From the NCBI GenBank assembly GCA_004791255.1, contig SRUQ01000005.1:416065-480064 (forward strand): a stretch of DNA of 64,000 nucleotides, in the 5' to 3' direction. A model generated the notes under the pieces. It was not told the origin of the DNA and did not search any database. It worked only from the letters and a program-made list of their open reading frames with translations. Shown one piece after another: positions 8,836 through 16,638 of the stretch (position 1 is the stretch's first letter; the number at the start of each line of letters is the position of its first letter). A program made the position numbers and the translations under genes. Source of the DNA: a bacterium M00.F.Ca.ET.205.01.1.1 (GTDB taxonomy: Bacteria; Pseudomonadota; Alphaproteobacteria; Rhizobiales; Rhizobiaceae).

Positions 8836-9429
8836 ATGATGACAGAAGGCGTCGTGGAGCGCTCTCGTCCCCGGGATCGGATCCTGGAGACGGCACGCGA
8901 CATGTTCCACAAGCACGGCATCAAGGGCGTCGGCGTCGACGCCATCACCGAAGCTGCCGGCACGAACAAGATGACGCTCTATCGTCACTTCGAATCCAAG
9001 GACGAGCTGATCGTCGAGTGCCTGCGCGCCAATGCGCTCAAGGCCGGCGCCATGTGGGACGCATTCGAGGCAGAGTTTCCTGGTGACAAGCTCGCCCAAC
9101 TGCATGCCTGGATTCGCAAGGCGGCTGCCATGCTCAATGCTGATGGCCGCGGCTGCGATATGGCCAATGCCGCCGCCGAGCTGACCGAGCCGGACCATCC
9201 GGCCAGGCTGGTAATCAAGGAGCTCAAGGAAGCCCAACGCGGCCGCCTTGTAACGCTATGCCGGGATGCCGGCATCGGTCAGGCCGAACTGCTCGCCGAT
9301 ACGCTGTCGTTGCTGTTCGAGGGCGCGCGCGTCAGCGTCCAGACCATGGGCACCGAAGGCCCCAGCGCGCAGTTCGTGCGCATGGCGGAAGGGTTGATCG
9401 CTTCCTTCCGAGGTACTTCGGCCGGCTGA
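8836..9429 (+). CDS. TetR/AcrR family transcriptional regulator
   Basis: A 197-aa repressor with the N-terminal TetR helix-turn-helix at about residues 12-60 (GVGVDAITEAAGTNKMTLYRHFESKDE in part) and a divergent C-terminal ligand and dimer domain (TetR_C). AAAGGAG lies just upstream of adjacent ATG codons at 8836 and 8839; either could be used. It is divergent from the RND operon and separated from it by two GTTAC-N6-GTAAC boxes, so it most likely represses the pump and itself until an efflux substrate binds. The ligand is unknown. Confidence 0.92.
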   Translation: MMTEGVVERSRPRDRILETARDMFHKHGIKGVGVDAITEAAGTNKMTLYRHFESKDELIVECLRANALKAGAMWDAFEAEFPGDKLAQLHAWIRKAAAMLNADGRGCDMANAAAELTEPDHPARLVIKELKEAQRGRLVTLCRDAGIGQAELLADTLSLLFEGARVSVQTMGTEGPSAQFVRMAEGLIASFRGTSAG

Positions 9430-9510
9430 GTTGTCTGCGGCCGTTGCAGCCATCCGAACGATGGAATGCCCTTTGGGTTGCGCCGCACCGAAATTTCCGC
9501 TGGGTGAGTG

Positions 9511-9547
9511 AAAAAAGCCCGCTGCCGGGAGGAGGTGGCAGCGGGCT
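9511..9547 (-). terminator. Rho-independent terminator of the small RNA
   Basis: An 11-bp perfect stem (AGCCCGCTGCC with its complement) and a 10-base loop, followed on the minus strand by TTTTTT. It is also hairpin 3 of the small RNA. Confidence 0.9.
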
Positions 9548-9624
9548 CGATTTCGAATGTGGCGCGGGAGGAGGTGCACCCCATTCAGGGCCGGCATCGC
9601 ATCTGGGAGGAGTAGATGGCCGAC
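9511..9624 (-). ncRNA. Small regulatory RNA with three anti-Shine-Dalgarno hairpins (alpha-r14/cuckoo RNA type)
   Basis: Read on the minus strand, three hairpins follow one another. The stem arms of hairpin 1 are at 9600-9604 and 9614-9618 with loop ACUCCUCCC. Hairpin 2 has GGUGC/GCGCC arms at 9576-9580 and 9561-9565 with loop ACCUCCUCCC. Hairpin 3 has 11-bp perfect arms at 9537-9547 and 9516-9526 with the same ACCUCCUCCC loop, followed by six U. Rhizobial alpha-r14 or cuckoo RNAs have this architecture: about 115 nt, repeated hairpins exposing CCUCCUCCC, and a terminator hairpin that carries the last copy. The 5' end is inferred from weak -35 TTGCCG (9654-9659) and -10 TAGTTT (9631-9636) boxes. 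The loops could pair with Shine-Dalgarno sequences of many mRNAs. The region has no competing open frame. Confidence 0.85.
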
Positions 9625-9747
9625 AACCAAAAACTACGATTTGCCCAATGATTCGGCAACAATGGATTGTGCATAGCAGCTGTGCAGATTTGCCGTATCA
9701 ATTATCATACAAATCCGGAAAGCCGGCTTTGCCGAGGCGGTCCCGCC

Positions 9748-10770
9748 TCACTGCACCGGCACGTTTTCCCTGAAGATCAACCGTGGTTCGATGAACTTGC
9801 GCGTCAGGTAGGGTGCCGATGACGCGATCGAGCCGAGCAGGCGAATGACCGATTGTTCGGCGATCAGCCTGGCATTCTGATCGATGACGACATCGACGAG
9901 GTCGTCGACGAGATAGCCGCGCGTTTCCCTGGTCAGGTCGTGGCAGATGAAGACCGGCTTCCGGTTGGGCCTGGCTTCGCGGATGGCTTTCGCGACGCCC
10001 GAGCGTCCGGCCCCGACGCAGTAGATGCCGAGCAGTTCCGGCTCGTTGTGCAGCGCCTTCATGGTCTCGGCATAGCTGGCATCCGGCTCGTCGTTGATCT
10101 CGACAGCACTGCTCACGGTGAGGTTGGGGAACTCCTCGCCGAGCACCGAGCGGAAACCCATTTCGCGCTCCTCATGGCCGCGATAGGAGCGCGAGCCGAC
10201 GACCATCGCCAGATGGCCTTCGCGGCCGCCGAGGAAGCGTCCCATCAAGAGTGCCGCCGTCCGCCCCGCCCCCCGGTTGTCGATGCCGACATAGGCCGAG
10301 CGCGGTGCCGCCGGAATGTCCGATACCAGCGTCACCAGGCGAATGCCGGCGTCGACGATGTCGCGCAGCACGTTGCGTGTCCTGGGGTGGTCGACGGCGA
10401 TCACGCCGACGCCGTTGGCCTTGAGCGACAGGTTCTCGACGGCTGTCTGCAGCGCGCTGGGCGAGATGCCGGCGAGATTGTGGATCCGGCAGGAAGCGAC
10501 CAGCGGCAGGCGCGAGGCGTAGTCCTCGATGTGCCTTGCCAGGTCCTGCATGAAGGCATTGGAGCCGATCGGCAGGAAGAATTCGAGGTTTGCCGGCTTC
10601 GAGGGCAGCGTCACCTGGTCGGCGACCGGCAGATAGCCGACCTGCTTGGCGGCCTCCATGACGCGTTGCCGGTTGGCCGCGCTGACGCCCGGCCGGTTGT
10701 TCAGCGCCCTGTCGACCGTTGCGGTCGACAACCCGCACCCCCTGGCGATGTCAGAAACGGTGGCTTTCAT
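9748..10770 (-). CDS. LacI family transcriptional regulator
   Basis: A 340-aa sugar-responsive regulator. The N-terminal HTH (about residues 4-25, DIARGCGLSTATVDRALN) and hinge segment are followed by a periplasmic-binding-like effector domain (about 60-335, with SNAFMQDLARHIEDYA and AYVGIDNRGAGRTAA). Its GRFLGGREGHLAMV and IYCVGAGRSG segments resemble Peripla_BP_4-type regulators found next to CUT2 sugar transporters. It is on the same strand as the ABC genes at 10866-13721, 95 bp after the ATPase gene, and may be the last gene of that operon or have its own promoter. It likely controls uptake of the sugar; the operator was not identified with confidence. Confidence 0.92.
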   Translation of the reverse strand: MKATVSDIARGCGLSTATVDRALNNRPGVSAANRQRVMEAAKQVGYLPVADQVTLPSKPANLEFFLPIGSNAFMQDLARHIEDYASRLPLVASCRIHNLAGISPSALQTAVENLSLKANGVGVIAVDHPRTRNVLRDIVDAGIRLVTLVSDIPAAPRSAYVGIDNRGAGRTAALLMGRFLGGREGHLAMVVGSRSYRGHEEREMGFRSVLGEEFPNLTVSSAVEINDEPDASYAETMKALHNEPELLGIYCVGAGRSGVAKAIREARPNRKPVFICHDLTRETRGYLVDDLVDVVIDQNARLIAEQSVIRLLGSIASSAPYLTRKFIEPRLIFRENVPVQ

Positions 10771-10865
10771 GTCGCCATCCTATGCACCGTCCCGATAGCG
10801 CGCCAGACAGACGATGCGATCTGACGAGACGGATGATTGCATTCCATCAGCCGGTTGTATCACCC

Positions 10866-11657
10866 TCAATGCGGCGGTTTGCCGTCGGCGACGGCGTCGC
10901 GGATCTCCTTGTCCGACATGCCGGTGATGATCCGTTCGACCTCCGCGACGCTGGTCGTCTTCGGATCGATGTCGCCGGCCACGACCTTGCCGCGCCGCAT
11001 GACGACGATGCGGTCGACCACCTGGAAGACATGGTGGATGTTGTGGGCGATGAAGATGCAGGAGTGGCCGGAATCACGGGCGCTGCGCACGAAGCTCAGC
11101 ACGCCCTGCGTTTCGGCGACGCCAAGGTTGTTGGTAGGCTCGTCGAGAATGATCAGGTCGCTGTCGAAATGCATGGCACGCGCGATCGCCACCGCCTGGC
11201 GTTCGCCACCCGACAGCGAACCGATCGGCGTCGTCGGCGGGATGTTCTTGGAGATGCCGACCTGTTTGAGCAGGCCGCGCGCCACCTCGTTCATGGCGTC
11301 CTGGTCCATGCGGTTCAGAAAGCGCGGCGGTTTGATCGGCTCGCGCCCAAGGAACAGGTTGCGGGCGATCGACAGCTGGGTGACCAGCGCCGAGTCCTGG
11401 TAGATGGTCTCGATGCCCTGCGCGATGGCGTCGCTGGTGCTGCGCAAGGTGACCTTCTTGCCGCGGATGAAGATGTCGCCGCTGGTCAATGGCACCGCGC
11501 CCGACAGCACCTTGATCAGCGTCGACTTACCGGCGCCATTGTCGCCGAGCAGGCCGACGATCTCGCGTTCGTTGACATGGAAGTTGGCATCCTCCAGCGC
11601 CTGCACACGCCCGTAGGATTTGCGGATGTTTTGCATGCGGATGAGCGGTTCAGTCAT
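10866..11657 (-). CDS. Sugar ABC transporter ATP-binding protein, single-domain (FrcA-like)
   Basis: A 263-aa cytoplasmic ATPase with one ABC domain: Walker A GDNGAGKST, Q-loop region YQDSALV, signature LSGGERQA, Walker B LIILDEPTNNLG, and switch His in FIAHN. One-domain ATPases of this type (FrcA-like) drive CUT2 monosaccharide importers, which elsewhere often use a two-domain ATPase. It starts 3 bp before the end of the intergenic junction with the permease and is clearly co-transcribed with the permease and binding protein upstream. The sugar is not determined by sequence. Confidence 0.9.
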   Translation of the reverse strand: MTEPLIRMQNIRKSYGRVQALEDANFHVNEREIVGLLGDNGAGKSTLIKVLSGAVPLTSGDIFIRGKKVTLRSTSDAIAQGIETIYQDSALVTQLSIARNLFLGREPIKPPRFLNRMDQDAMNEVARGLLKQVGISKNIPPTTPIGSLSGGERQAVAIARAMHFDSDLIILDEPTNNLGVAETQGVLSFVRSARDSGHSCIFIAHNIHHVFQVVDRIVVMRRGKVVAGDIDPKTTSVAEVERIITGMSDKEIRDAVADGKPPH

Positions 11658-11660
11658 GGT

Positions 11661-12647
11661 TCAAGTCCCTGCCTGATGCCGGCGTTCCAGCCATGAATGG
11701 AGTGCCATCATGCCGAGGATAATGGCGCCGATGAAGATGTTGTAGGCGAGGCCGGGCACGCCGATCAGCACGATGCCGTTGCGCATGACGCGCAGGATCA
11801 GGATGCCGAGCACGGTGCCGATGATGGTGCCTCGGCCGCCGGTCAGCGCCGTGCCGCCGATCACCACCATGGCGATCACTTCGAGCTCGTAGCCAGTGCC
11901 GCTGTTGGGGTTGGCGGCGGACGTGCGCAGCGAGGAGATGACGCCGGCAAGCGAGGCCATGACCGACGACAGGATGAACAGGCCGATCTTGACGCGGCTG
12001 ACATTGACGCCGCGTGCGCGCGCCGCATTGGGATTGCCGCCGGCCGCCTGGATCCAGTTGCCGGTGCGGCTCTGCGTCAGCACATAGCCGAGCGCTATTG
12101 CCGCGGCGATGAACCAGAACAGCGACATGTAGATGCGGAACGGGCCGATGAAGAAGTCGCCGACCAGCGCTTCGGCCAGCCAGCTGCCTTCAGCGCTCCA
12201 GGTGCGCTGCGGAAAGCCGTCGGTGACGAACAGCGCGGTGCCGCGCACCACCAAGAGCATGCCGAGCGTCACCAGGAAAGACGGGATCTTGAGCTGCGTC
12301 ACGAACCAGCCATTGACCAGGCCGATCAGGGCAGCGACCAGCAGCGCGGCAAAAAAGCCGACCTCCAGCGAGGTGAGCCCGCTGTTGAACAGCGTCCACA
12401 TCAGCACCGGCGAGAAGCCGAACAGCGAACCGACGGAAAGGTCGAATTCGCCTGACGTCATCAGCAGCGTCATCGCCAGCGCGATGAGGCCGAGCTCGAC
12501 GGTGAAAGCCAGCGTGTTGGAGATGTTCTGCGGCGACAGGAAGTCGGGGTTGATGCTCCAGAAAACCGCGATTTCGACGACGAGCAGCACGAAGGGGCCG
12601 AATTCCGGCCTCGCGATCAGGCGTTGGATGAGCGAATGATTTTCCAC
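11661..12647 (-). CDS. Sugar ABC transporter permease (CUT2 family)
   Basis: A 328-aa inner membrane permease of the ribose/fructose (RbsC/FrcC) type, with eight to ten hydrophobic helices. Characteristic segments include the early SPQNISNTLAF, a TSGEFDLSVGS stretch, and GGTALTGGRGTIIGTVLG near the C-terminus, the usual ATPase-contact region. The GTG at 12647 (VENHSLIQRL) was chosen because it is preceded by GGA and matches family length; the longer frame adds an Arg/Pro-rich stretch untypical of the family. It sits between the binding protein and the ATPase in a compact operon. Confidence 0.88.
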   Translation of the reverse strand: MENHSLIQRLIARPEFGPFVLLVVEIAVFWSINPDFLSPQNISNTLAFTVELGLIALAMTLLMTSGEFDLSVGSLFGFSPVLMWTLFNSGLTSLEVGFFAALLVAALIGLVNGWFVTQLKIPSFLVTLGMLLVVRGTALFVTDGFPQRTWSAEGSWLAEALVGDFFIGPFRIYMSLFWFIAAAIALGYVLTQSRTGNWIQAAGGNPNAARARGVNVSRVKIGLFILSSVMASLAGVISSLRTSAANPNSGTGYELEVIAMVVIGGTALTGGRGTIIGTVLGILILRVMRNGIVLIGVPGLAYNIFIGAIILGMMALHSWLERRHQAGT

Positions 12648-12785
12648 TGGCGATCCGCGACATGGTTTGAACTGGCCGGAACGTCGCGCCGCCCGGGGGC
12701 GGTTCGAAGCTTGGCGAAGGGACAGGTTGGTGAACAACAAATGCGCCGCGCGTCCGGAGGGGCGCGCGGCGACTGAGGTCAGGGA

Positions 12786-13721
12786 TTACTTGCCGGACAG
12801 GATCTTGTCGTAAACGCCGGCGGTGTCCTTCTCATAAAGAGCGCCGGTGATGACGTTGAAGCCTGGAGGAATGCCGCCGGCAGCCATGTTGGCGAGCGAC
12901 AAAGCGACGTAACTGGTCGCCTGCGGGTCTTGCCACTGGCCGGCATTGACATAGCCGTTCAGCACTTCCTGGGTGGTGTCGAGCGAGTTGCCCCAGCCGA
13001 CGACAGGAATTTCGCCCGGCTTGACACCGACCTGGTCGAACACCCGCTTGATCGAGCCGGTGACCAGGTCGCCGAGGCCGATGATCGCCTTGACCTTGGC
13101 CTTGTTGGCGGTGAGGTAGTCGACCATGCGGTTGATCACCTCGGCCTGGTCGAGCGTCGCTTCGGTCACCTCATAGGTGATGCCGAGCGGCCCGAACACG
13201 CTCTTGATGCCTTCCTCTTCCTGCACGCCGTAGGTCGCGCCGGGGACTTCGACCGGCATCCAGACGAAATCGCCCTTCTTCACCAGGCCCTTGTCGACCA
13301 GATACTGTGCCCAGTGCTTGCCGAAGGTGGTGTTGTCGCCGCCGACATAGGCGTTGAAGTTCGCCTTGGGATCGGGCGTGTTGAAGTTGATGATCGGGAT
13401 GTTGGCGGTGCGGGCTTCCTTGACGATCTCGACCAGGCTGCCCGGATCGGGGCTGGTGGTGACGATGCCGTCGGCCTTGGCCGAGAGGGCGGCGCGCACC
13501 GCCTCCTGCTGCGAGGCAACGTCGCCATTGTGGAACGAGGTGTTGACGGTGTTGCCGGTGTCCTTGGCCCATTGCTTGGCGCCGGCCAGGAAGTACGTCC
13601 AGACCGGGTCGGCCGGACCGCCATGCGAAATCCAGTAGAACGTCTTGGCCTGCGCCGCCGCCGGAATGACCGTCAGCGCTATCAACAGGCCGTATAGTAC
13701 GAGCCTCAGCCGTGTCAGCAT
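12786..13721 (-). CDS. Sugar ABC transporter substrate-binding protein (Peripla_BP_4)
   Basis: A 311-aa periplasmic binding protein. It has a clear signal peptide (residues 1 to about 26: hydrophobic LVLYGLLIALTVIPAAA, cleavage after AQA). The mature protein begins KTFYWISHGG and shows the two-lobe pattern of type 1 sugar receptors (NGDVASQQEAVRAALS, DGIVTTSPDPGS, NAYVGGDN, and AIIGLGD in the second lobe). The ATG at 13721 has GGAGG upstream; the longer frame is 5' leader. It is the only binding protein in a locus with two permeases and two ATPases (10866-16534). Confidence 0.92.
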   Translation of the reverse strand: MLTRLRLVLYGLLIALTVIPAAAQAKTFYWISHGGPADPVWTYFLAGAKQWAKDTGNTVNTSFHNGDVASQQEAVRAALSAKADGIVTTSPDPGSLVEIVKEARTANIPIINFNTPDPKANFNAYVGGDNTTFGKHWAQYLVDKGLVKKGDFVWMPVEVPGATYGVQEEEGIKSVFGPLGITYEVTEATLDQAEVINRMVDYLTANKAKVKAIIGLGDLVTGSIKRVFDQVGVKPGEIPVVGWGNSLDTTQEVLNGYVNAGQWQDPQATSYVALSLANMAAGGIPPGFNVITGALYEKDTAGVYDKILSGK

Positions 13722-13752
13722 TTGATTTCCTCCCGTTTGAAGATGATCGGTT

Positions 13753-13791
13753 CGGACCCGCCTCTTGGCATCAGCCAAGAACCGGACCCGC
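13753..13791 (-). promoter_or_regulatory. Leader hairpin flanked by direct repeats upstream of the sugar-binding protein gene
   Basis: CTTGGC-ATCA-GCCAAG (13764-13779) is a 6-bp perfect stem. It is flanked by two copies of CGGACCCGC (13753-13761 and 13783-13791), 30 bp apart. It lies 32-70 bp upstream of the binding-protein start at 13721, in the 243-bp gap 13722-13964. It could be a regulator site or mRNA stabiliser; nothing else in the gap was recognised apart from the hairpin at 13874-13895. Confidence 0.4.
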
Positions 13792-13873
13792 GTCTTTTCG
13801 CCAGCGCCTTGGTTGGAAGCTCCAGAGCATTCCCTTTTTCGACTGTTGGCAAGCCTCCCCCTGCTAGTGGTAA

Positions 13874-13895
13874 ATGGCGCCTGATGAGGCGCCAT
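13874..13895 (-). terminator. Hairpin, probable weak terminator after the second permease gene
   Basis: ATGGCGCC / GGCGCCAT arms around a 6-base loop, followed on the minus strand by TTTACC. It lies 70 bp after the stop of the permease gene (13965-14999), so it would separate that operon from the binding-protein operon. Confidence 0.5.
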
Positions 13896-13964
13896 CAGCA
13901 GTCCCATCAGATTGCATCAGTTTGGATGGTTTTTCCGGGGCGGCCGAACGACCGCAGCCGAGGC

Positions 13965-14999
13965 TCAGCCGAAAAGGCCGTCCTGGCCATGTCCGCTGCG
14001 ACGCTTCCGCAACAGCATAAGCAACCGGTCGGCTGCCAGCGCCAGCACGACAAGGGCACCGGTCGCGAAGGTGCGCCATGCGGCATCCACGCCGAGCAAG
14101 GCGATTGCGCTCAGGATTGCCTGGGCGACCAGCATGCCGATCACGGCGCCGACGATGCTGCCGTGGCCGCCCTTGAGCGAAGTGCCGCCCAGAAGCGCTG
14201 CCGCAATCGCCAGCAAGCCGAACTCACTGCCGTCGCCAGGGGCGATCGAGCCGCCGGCGCCGACATGGATGACCCCGGCAAGCCCCGCCATCGCACCCAT
14301 CAGCCCCAGCGCCAGCAGCCGCACCTGGGCCGTCGGGATGCCGGCATAGGCGGCAGCCTGGGGATTGCTGCCGATGGCCTGGACCCGGTAGCCGAAGCGG
14401 GTGCGATGAAGCACGATGTGCAGGATCACCGCCAGCACGACGAGAACGATGACGGCCATCGGCACCATTGCGAAGGCCTTGGCGCTCAGCATGGCGAAGA
14501 AGCCGCCGCCTGCGGTGGGGGAGGCAATTGTCAGCGCCTTGTCGGCGACCTGCGACAGGCCCTGGATCATCCACCATGTGCCGAGCGTCACCACCAGGAC
14601 CGGCAGGCGCAGCGTGATCGCCAGCAGGCCATTGAGGAGACCGAGCACGACGCCAAGCAGAACCCCGCCTAGGGCGGCAGGCCACGGATCGATACCGGCG
14701 GCCATCAGCATGGCCGTGAAGACAGCACAGAGATGGAAGACGGCACCCGCCGAAAGGTCGATCTCGCGCATGGCGAGCACGAACACCATGCCGATCGCCA
14801 GCAGGCCCGGAACAGCGGCTTGCCCCAGCAGCGGCCACAGATTACCGGGATCGAGGAAGGCCGGCCTCAGCCCGCCGAGCAGCCCCAGGAGGACGGCGAG
14901 CATGACGATTGCACCGGTCTCGGCCGGCAGTCGAAGAGCGCGTCTTGGCCTGGGGTTGGCCGATCCGGCAAGCTGCGGTGCGGTCTCCGTTTTGGTCAT
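13965..14999 (-). CDS. Sugar ABC transporter permease (CUT2 family), second copy
   Basis: A 344-aa permease of the RbsC type with about ten hydrophobic helices. It contains VLAMREIDLSAGAVF (the counterpart of the family EIDLSVG motif) and LGGTSLKGGHGSIVGAVIG near the C-terminus. Its start ATG overlaps the stop of the ATPase gene upstream by 4 bp (ATGA), so the two are translated together. Together with that ATPase it could form a complete importer only if it uses a binding protein encoded elsewhere, such as the one at 12786-13721. It is clearly different in sequence from the neighbouring permease and not a recent duplicate. Confidence 0.88.
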   Translation of the reverse strand: MTKTETAPQLAGSANPRPRRALRLPAETGAIVMLAVLLGLLGGLRPAFLDPGNLWPLLGQAAVPGLLAIGMVFVLAMREIDLSAGAVFHLCAVFTAMLMAAGIDPWPAALGGVLLGVVLGLLNGLLAITLRLPVLVVTLGTWWMIQGLSQVADKALTIASPTAGGGFFAMLSAKAFAMVPMAVIVLVVLAVILHIVLHRTRFGYRVQAIGSNPQAAAYAGIPTAQVRLLALGLMGAMAGLAGVIHVGAGGSIAPGDGSEFGLLAIAAALLGGTSLKGGHGSIVGAVIGMLVAQAILSAIALLGVDAAWRTFATGALVVLALAADRLLMLLRKRRSGHGQDGLFG

Positions 15000-16534
15000 G
15001 CAACGCCCTCTTGCTTGGTCTGTCGGTTTTCGGCTGCGGGCGCGCCGGCGGCCACCAGTTTCTGGAGCGCTGCCGCATCCGCGTCGGCGCCTGCAACCTC
15101 GCCGGCGATCCGCCCGCGGTGGAAGACCAGGATGCGATCGGAGAGCCCGGTCAACTCGGACAATTCCCGGGAATGCAGGAGCACGATGCAGCCGCTCGCC
15201 GCCATCTGCCGGATCAGGGCGTAGATTTCCTGCTTGCTGCCGATGTCGATGCCTCGGGCCGGCTCATCGAGCAGCACCACTTGCGGGCCGATTTCCAGCC
15301 ATTTGGCGATGACCACCTTCTGCTGGCCGCCGGCCGAGAGCGAGGCCGCAGGCGTCTCCGGCGCGGACCGGATGCGCAACGCCTCGATCTGCCGCGCGGC
15401 GCGGTCGAGGGCCACCTTGGGCGAATACCAGCGCGTGCCCCAGTCGCGTGCGCCGGCGACGACAACAGACAGGTTGAAGGCGATGGACTTGTCGGGCATC
15501 AGCCCGTTGCCGCGTTCGCCCGAGATCATGCAGATATTGCGCCGCGCCGCCTCCGTGCGGGTTCGCGGCAGCCCGTCTCCATCGGGGAAGCGCGCCTTGC
15601 CGGTTCGCGCCGTCCGCTGCCCGAACAGCATGGCGAGCAATTCCTGCGCCCCGGAGCCGGCCAGCCCGGCAAGTCCGACGATCTCGCCGGCGCGGGCCAT
15701 GAAGCTGATCCCGTTCAGGGTGCCGCCGCCAAGCTTGGCAATTGTAAGCTGCGGCCGCAGCGTGGCGGCAAGCGTGGGCAAAGCCCGGAGCGGCAGCGGG
15801 AACAGCGACTGGCGCAACTGGCCGATCATCGCTTCCTCCGACACGGTCAGGTCCTGCCGTGCCTTGGACAGCACGTCGCGGCCGTTGCGTACGACCGTCA
15901 TCTGGTCGGCGATCGCAAGCGTGTCTTCCAAACGGTTCGAGGCATAGAGCATGCTCATGCCCCTGGCTTTCAGCCCCCGCAGCGCCGCGAACAGCCGTTC
16001 GCTCTGGCGCTGGTCGAGCGCCGAGTTCGGTTCGTCGAGAATGAGCAGTCTCGGGTTTTCCAGGAGTGCGCGGGCGAGTGCGATGAACTGCCGCTCGGCA
16101 GGGTCGAGATCGCCAAGCGGGGCGTGCACATTGATGGCCAGGCCAAGCTGGCGAAGCAAGGCCCGGCTGCGAGCCTCCATTTCGCGCCGCGAGACCAGTC
16201 CGTTGTGGAGCGGTTCGCGGTTTACGAACAGATTGGCGAGCACCGGACGCTCGGGAAACAGTCCGGGCTGCTGCAGGACCACGCCAATGCCCAGCTTGCG
16301 CGCCGCATTGGGACTGTCGATCTTCGCCGGCTTGCCGTCGAACTCGATCGCGCCGCCGGTCGGAGCCACGATGCCCGCGAGCATCTTGATCAGCGTTGAT
16401 TTGCCGGCGCCGCTTTCGCCGACAAGGGCGTGGATCGAGCCGCGCTCGATCACGAGATTCATGTCTTCGAGCACGACCGTGCCGCCAAAGCGCCTGGCGG
16501 CATTGCGCACAAGAAGGATCGGCGAATCGGCCAT
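14996..16534 (-). CDS. Sugar ABC transporter ATP-binding protein, two-domain (RbsA-like)
   Basis: A 512-aa fusion of two ABC domains, as in ribose- and galactose-type CUT2 importers. Domain 1 (about 8-235): Walker A GESGAGKST, a short DLDPAERQFIALARAL signature region without canonical LSGGQ, and Walker B LILDEPNSALD. Domain 2 (about 250-495): degenerate Walker A region GLAGSGAQEL, SLSAGGQQKVVIAKWL signature, and VLLDEPARGIDIG Walker B. The degenerate first motif in domain 2 is normal for the family. It lies downstream of an FAH-family enzyme gene (104-bp gap) and overlaps the permease. It is a second, separate ATPase in this sugar locus. Confidence 0.9.
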   Translation of the reverse strand: MADSPILLVRNAARRFGGTVVLEDMNLVIERGSIHALVGESGAGKSTLIKMLAGIVAPTGGAIEFDGKPAKIDSPNAARKLGIGVVLQQPGLFPERPVLANLFVNREPLHNGLVSRREMEARSRALLRQLGLAINVHAPLGDLDPAERQFIALARALLENPRLLILDEPNSALDQRQSERLFAALRGLKARGMSMLYASNRLEDTLAIADQMTVVRNGRDVLSKARQDLTVSEEAMIGQLRQSLFPLPLRALPTLAATLRPQLTIAKLGGGTLNGISFMARAGEIVGLAGLAGSGAQELLAMLFGQRTARTGKARFPDGDGLPRTRTEAARRNICMISGERGNGLMPDKSIAFNLSVVVAGARDWGTRWYSPKVALDRAARQIEALRIRSAPETPAASLSAGGQQKVVIAKWLEIGPQVVLLDEPARGIDIGSKQEIYALIRQMAASGCIVLLHSRELSELTGLSDRILVFHRGRIAGEVAGADADAAALQKLVAAGAPAAENRQTKQEGVA

Positions 16535-16638
16535 CGGAACGGCCCCCCGACCGCGCCGCGATCTTGGAGCGTATTGCGTCCGCAGTCACCGGCATTTTTG
16601 TAAAATTGTGTTGATGGCGGCCGGTTCCGGCAGCACTT

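Noticed and set aside
10771..10865. A LacI operator shared with the binding-protein promoter, based on ATTGCAT and CCATCAG in both regions.
   Set aside because: The order and spacing of the two words differ between the sites and neither is a clear palindrome.
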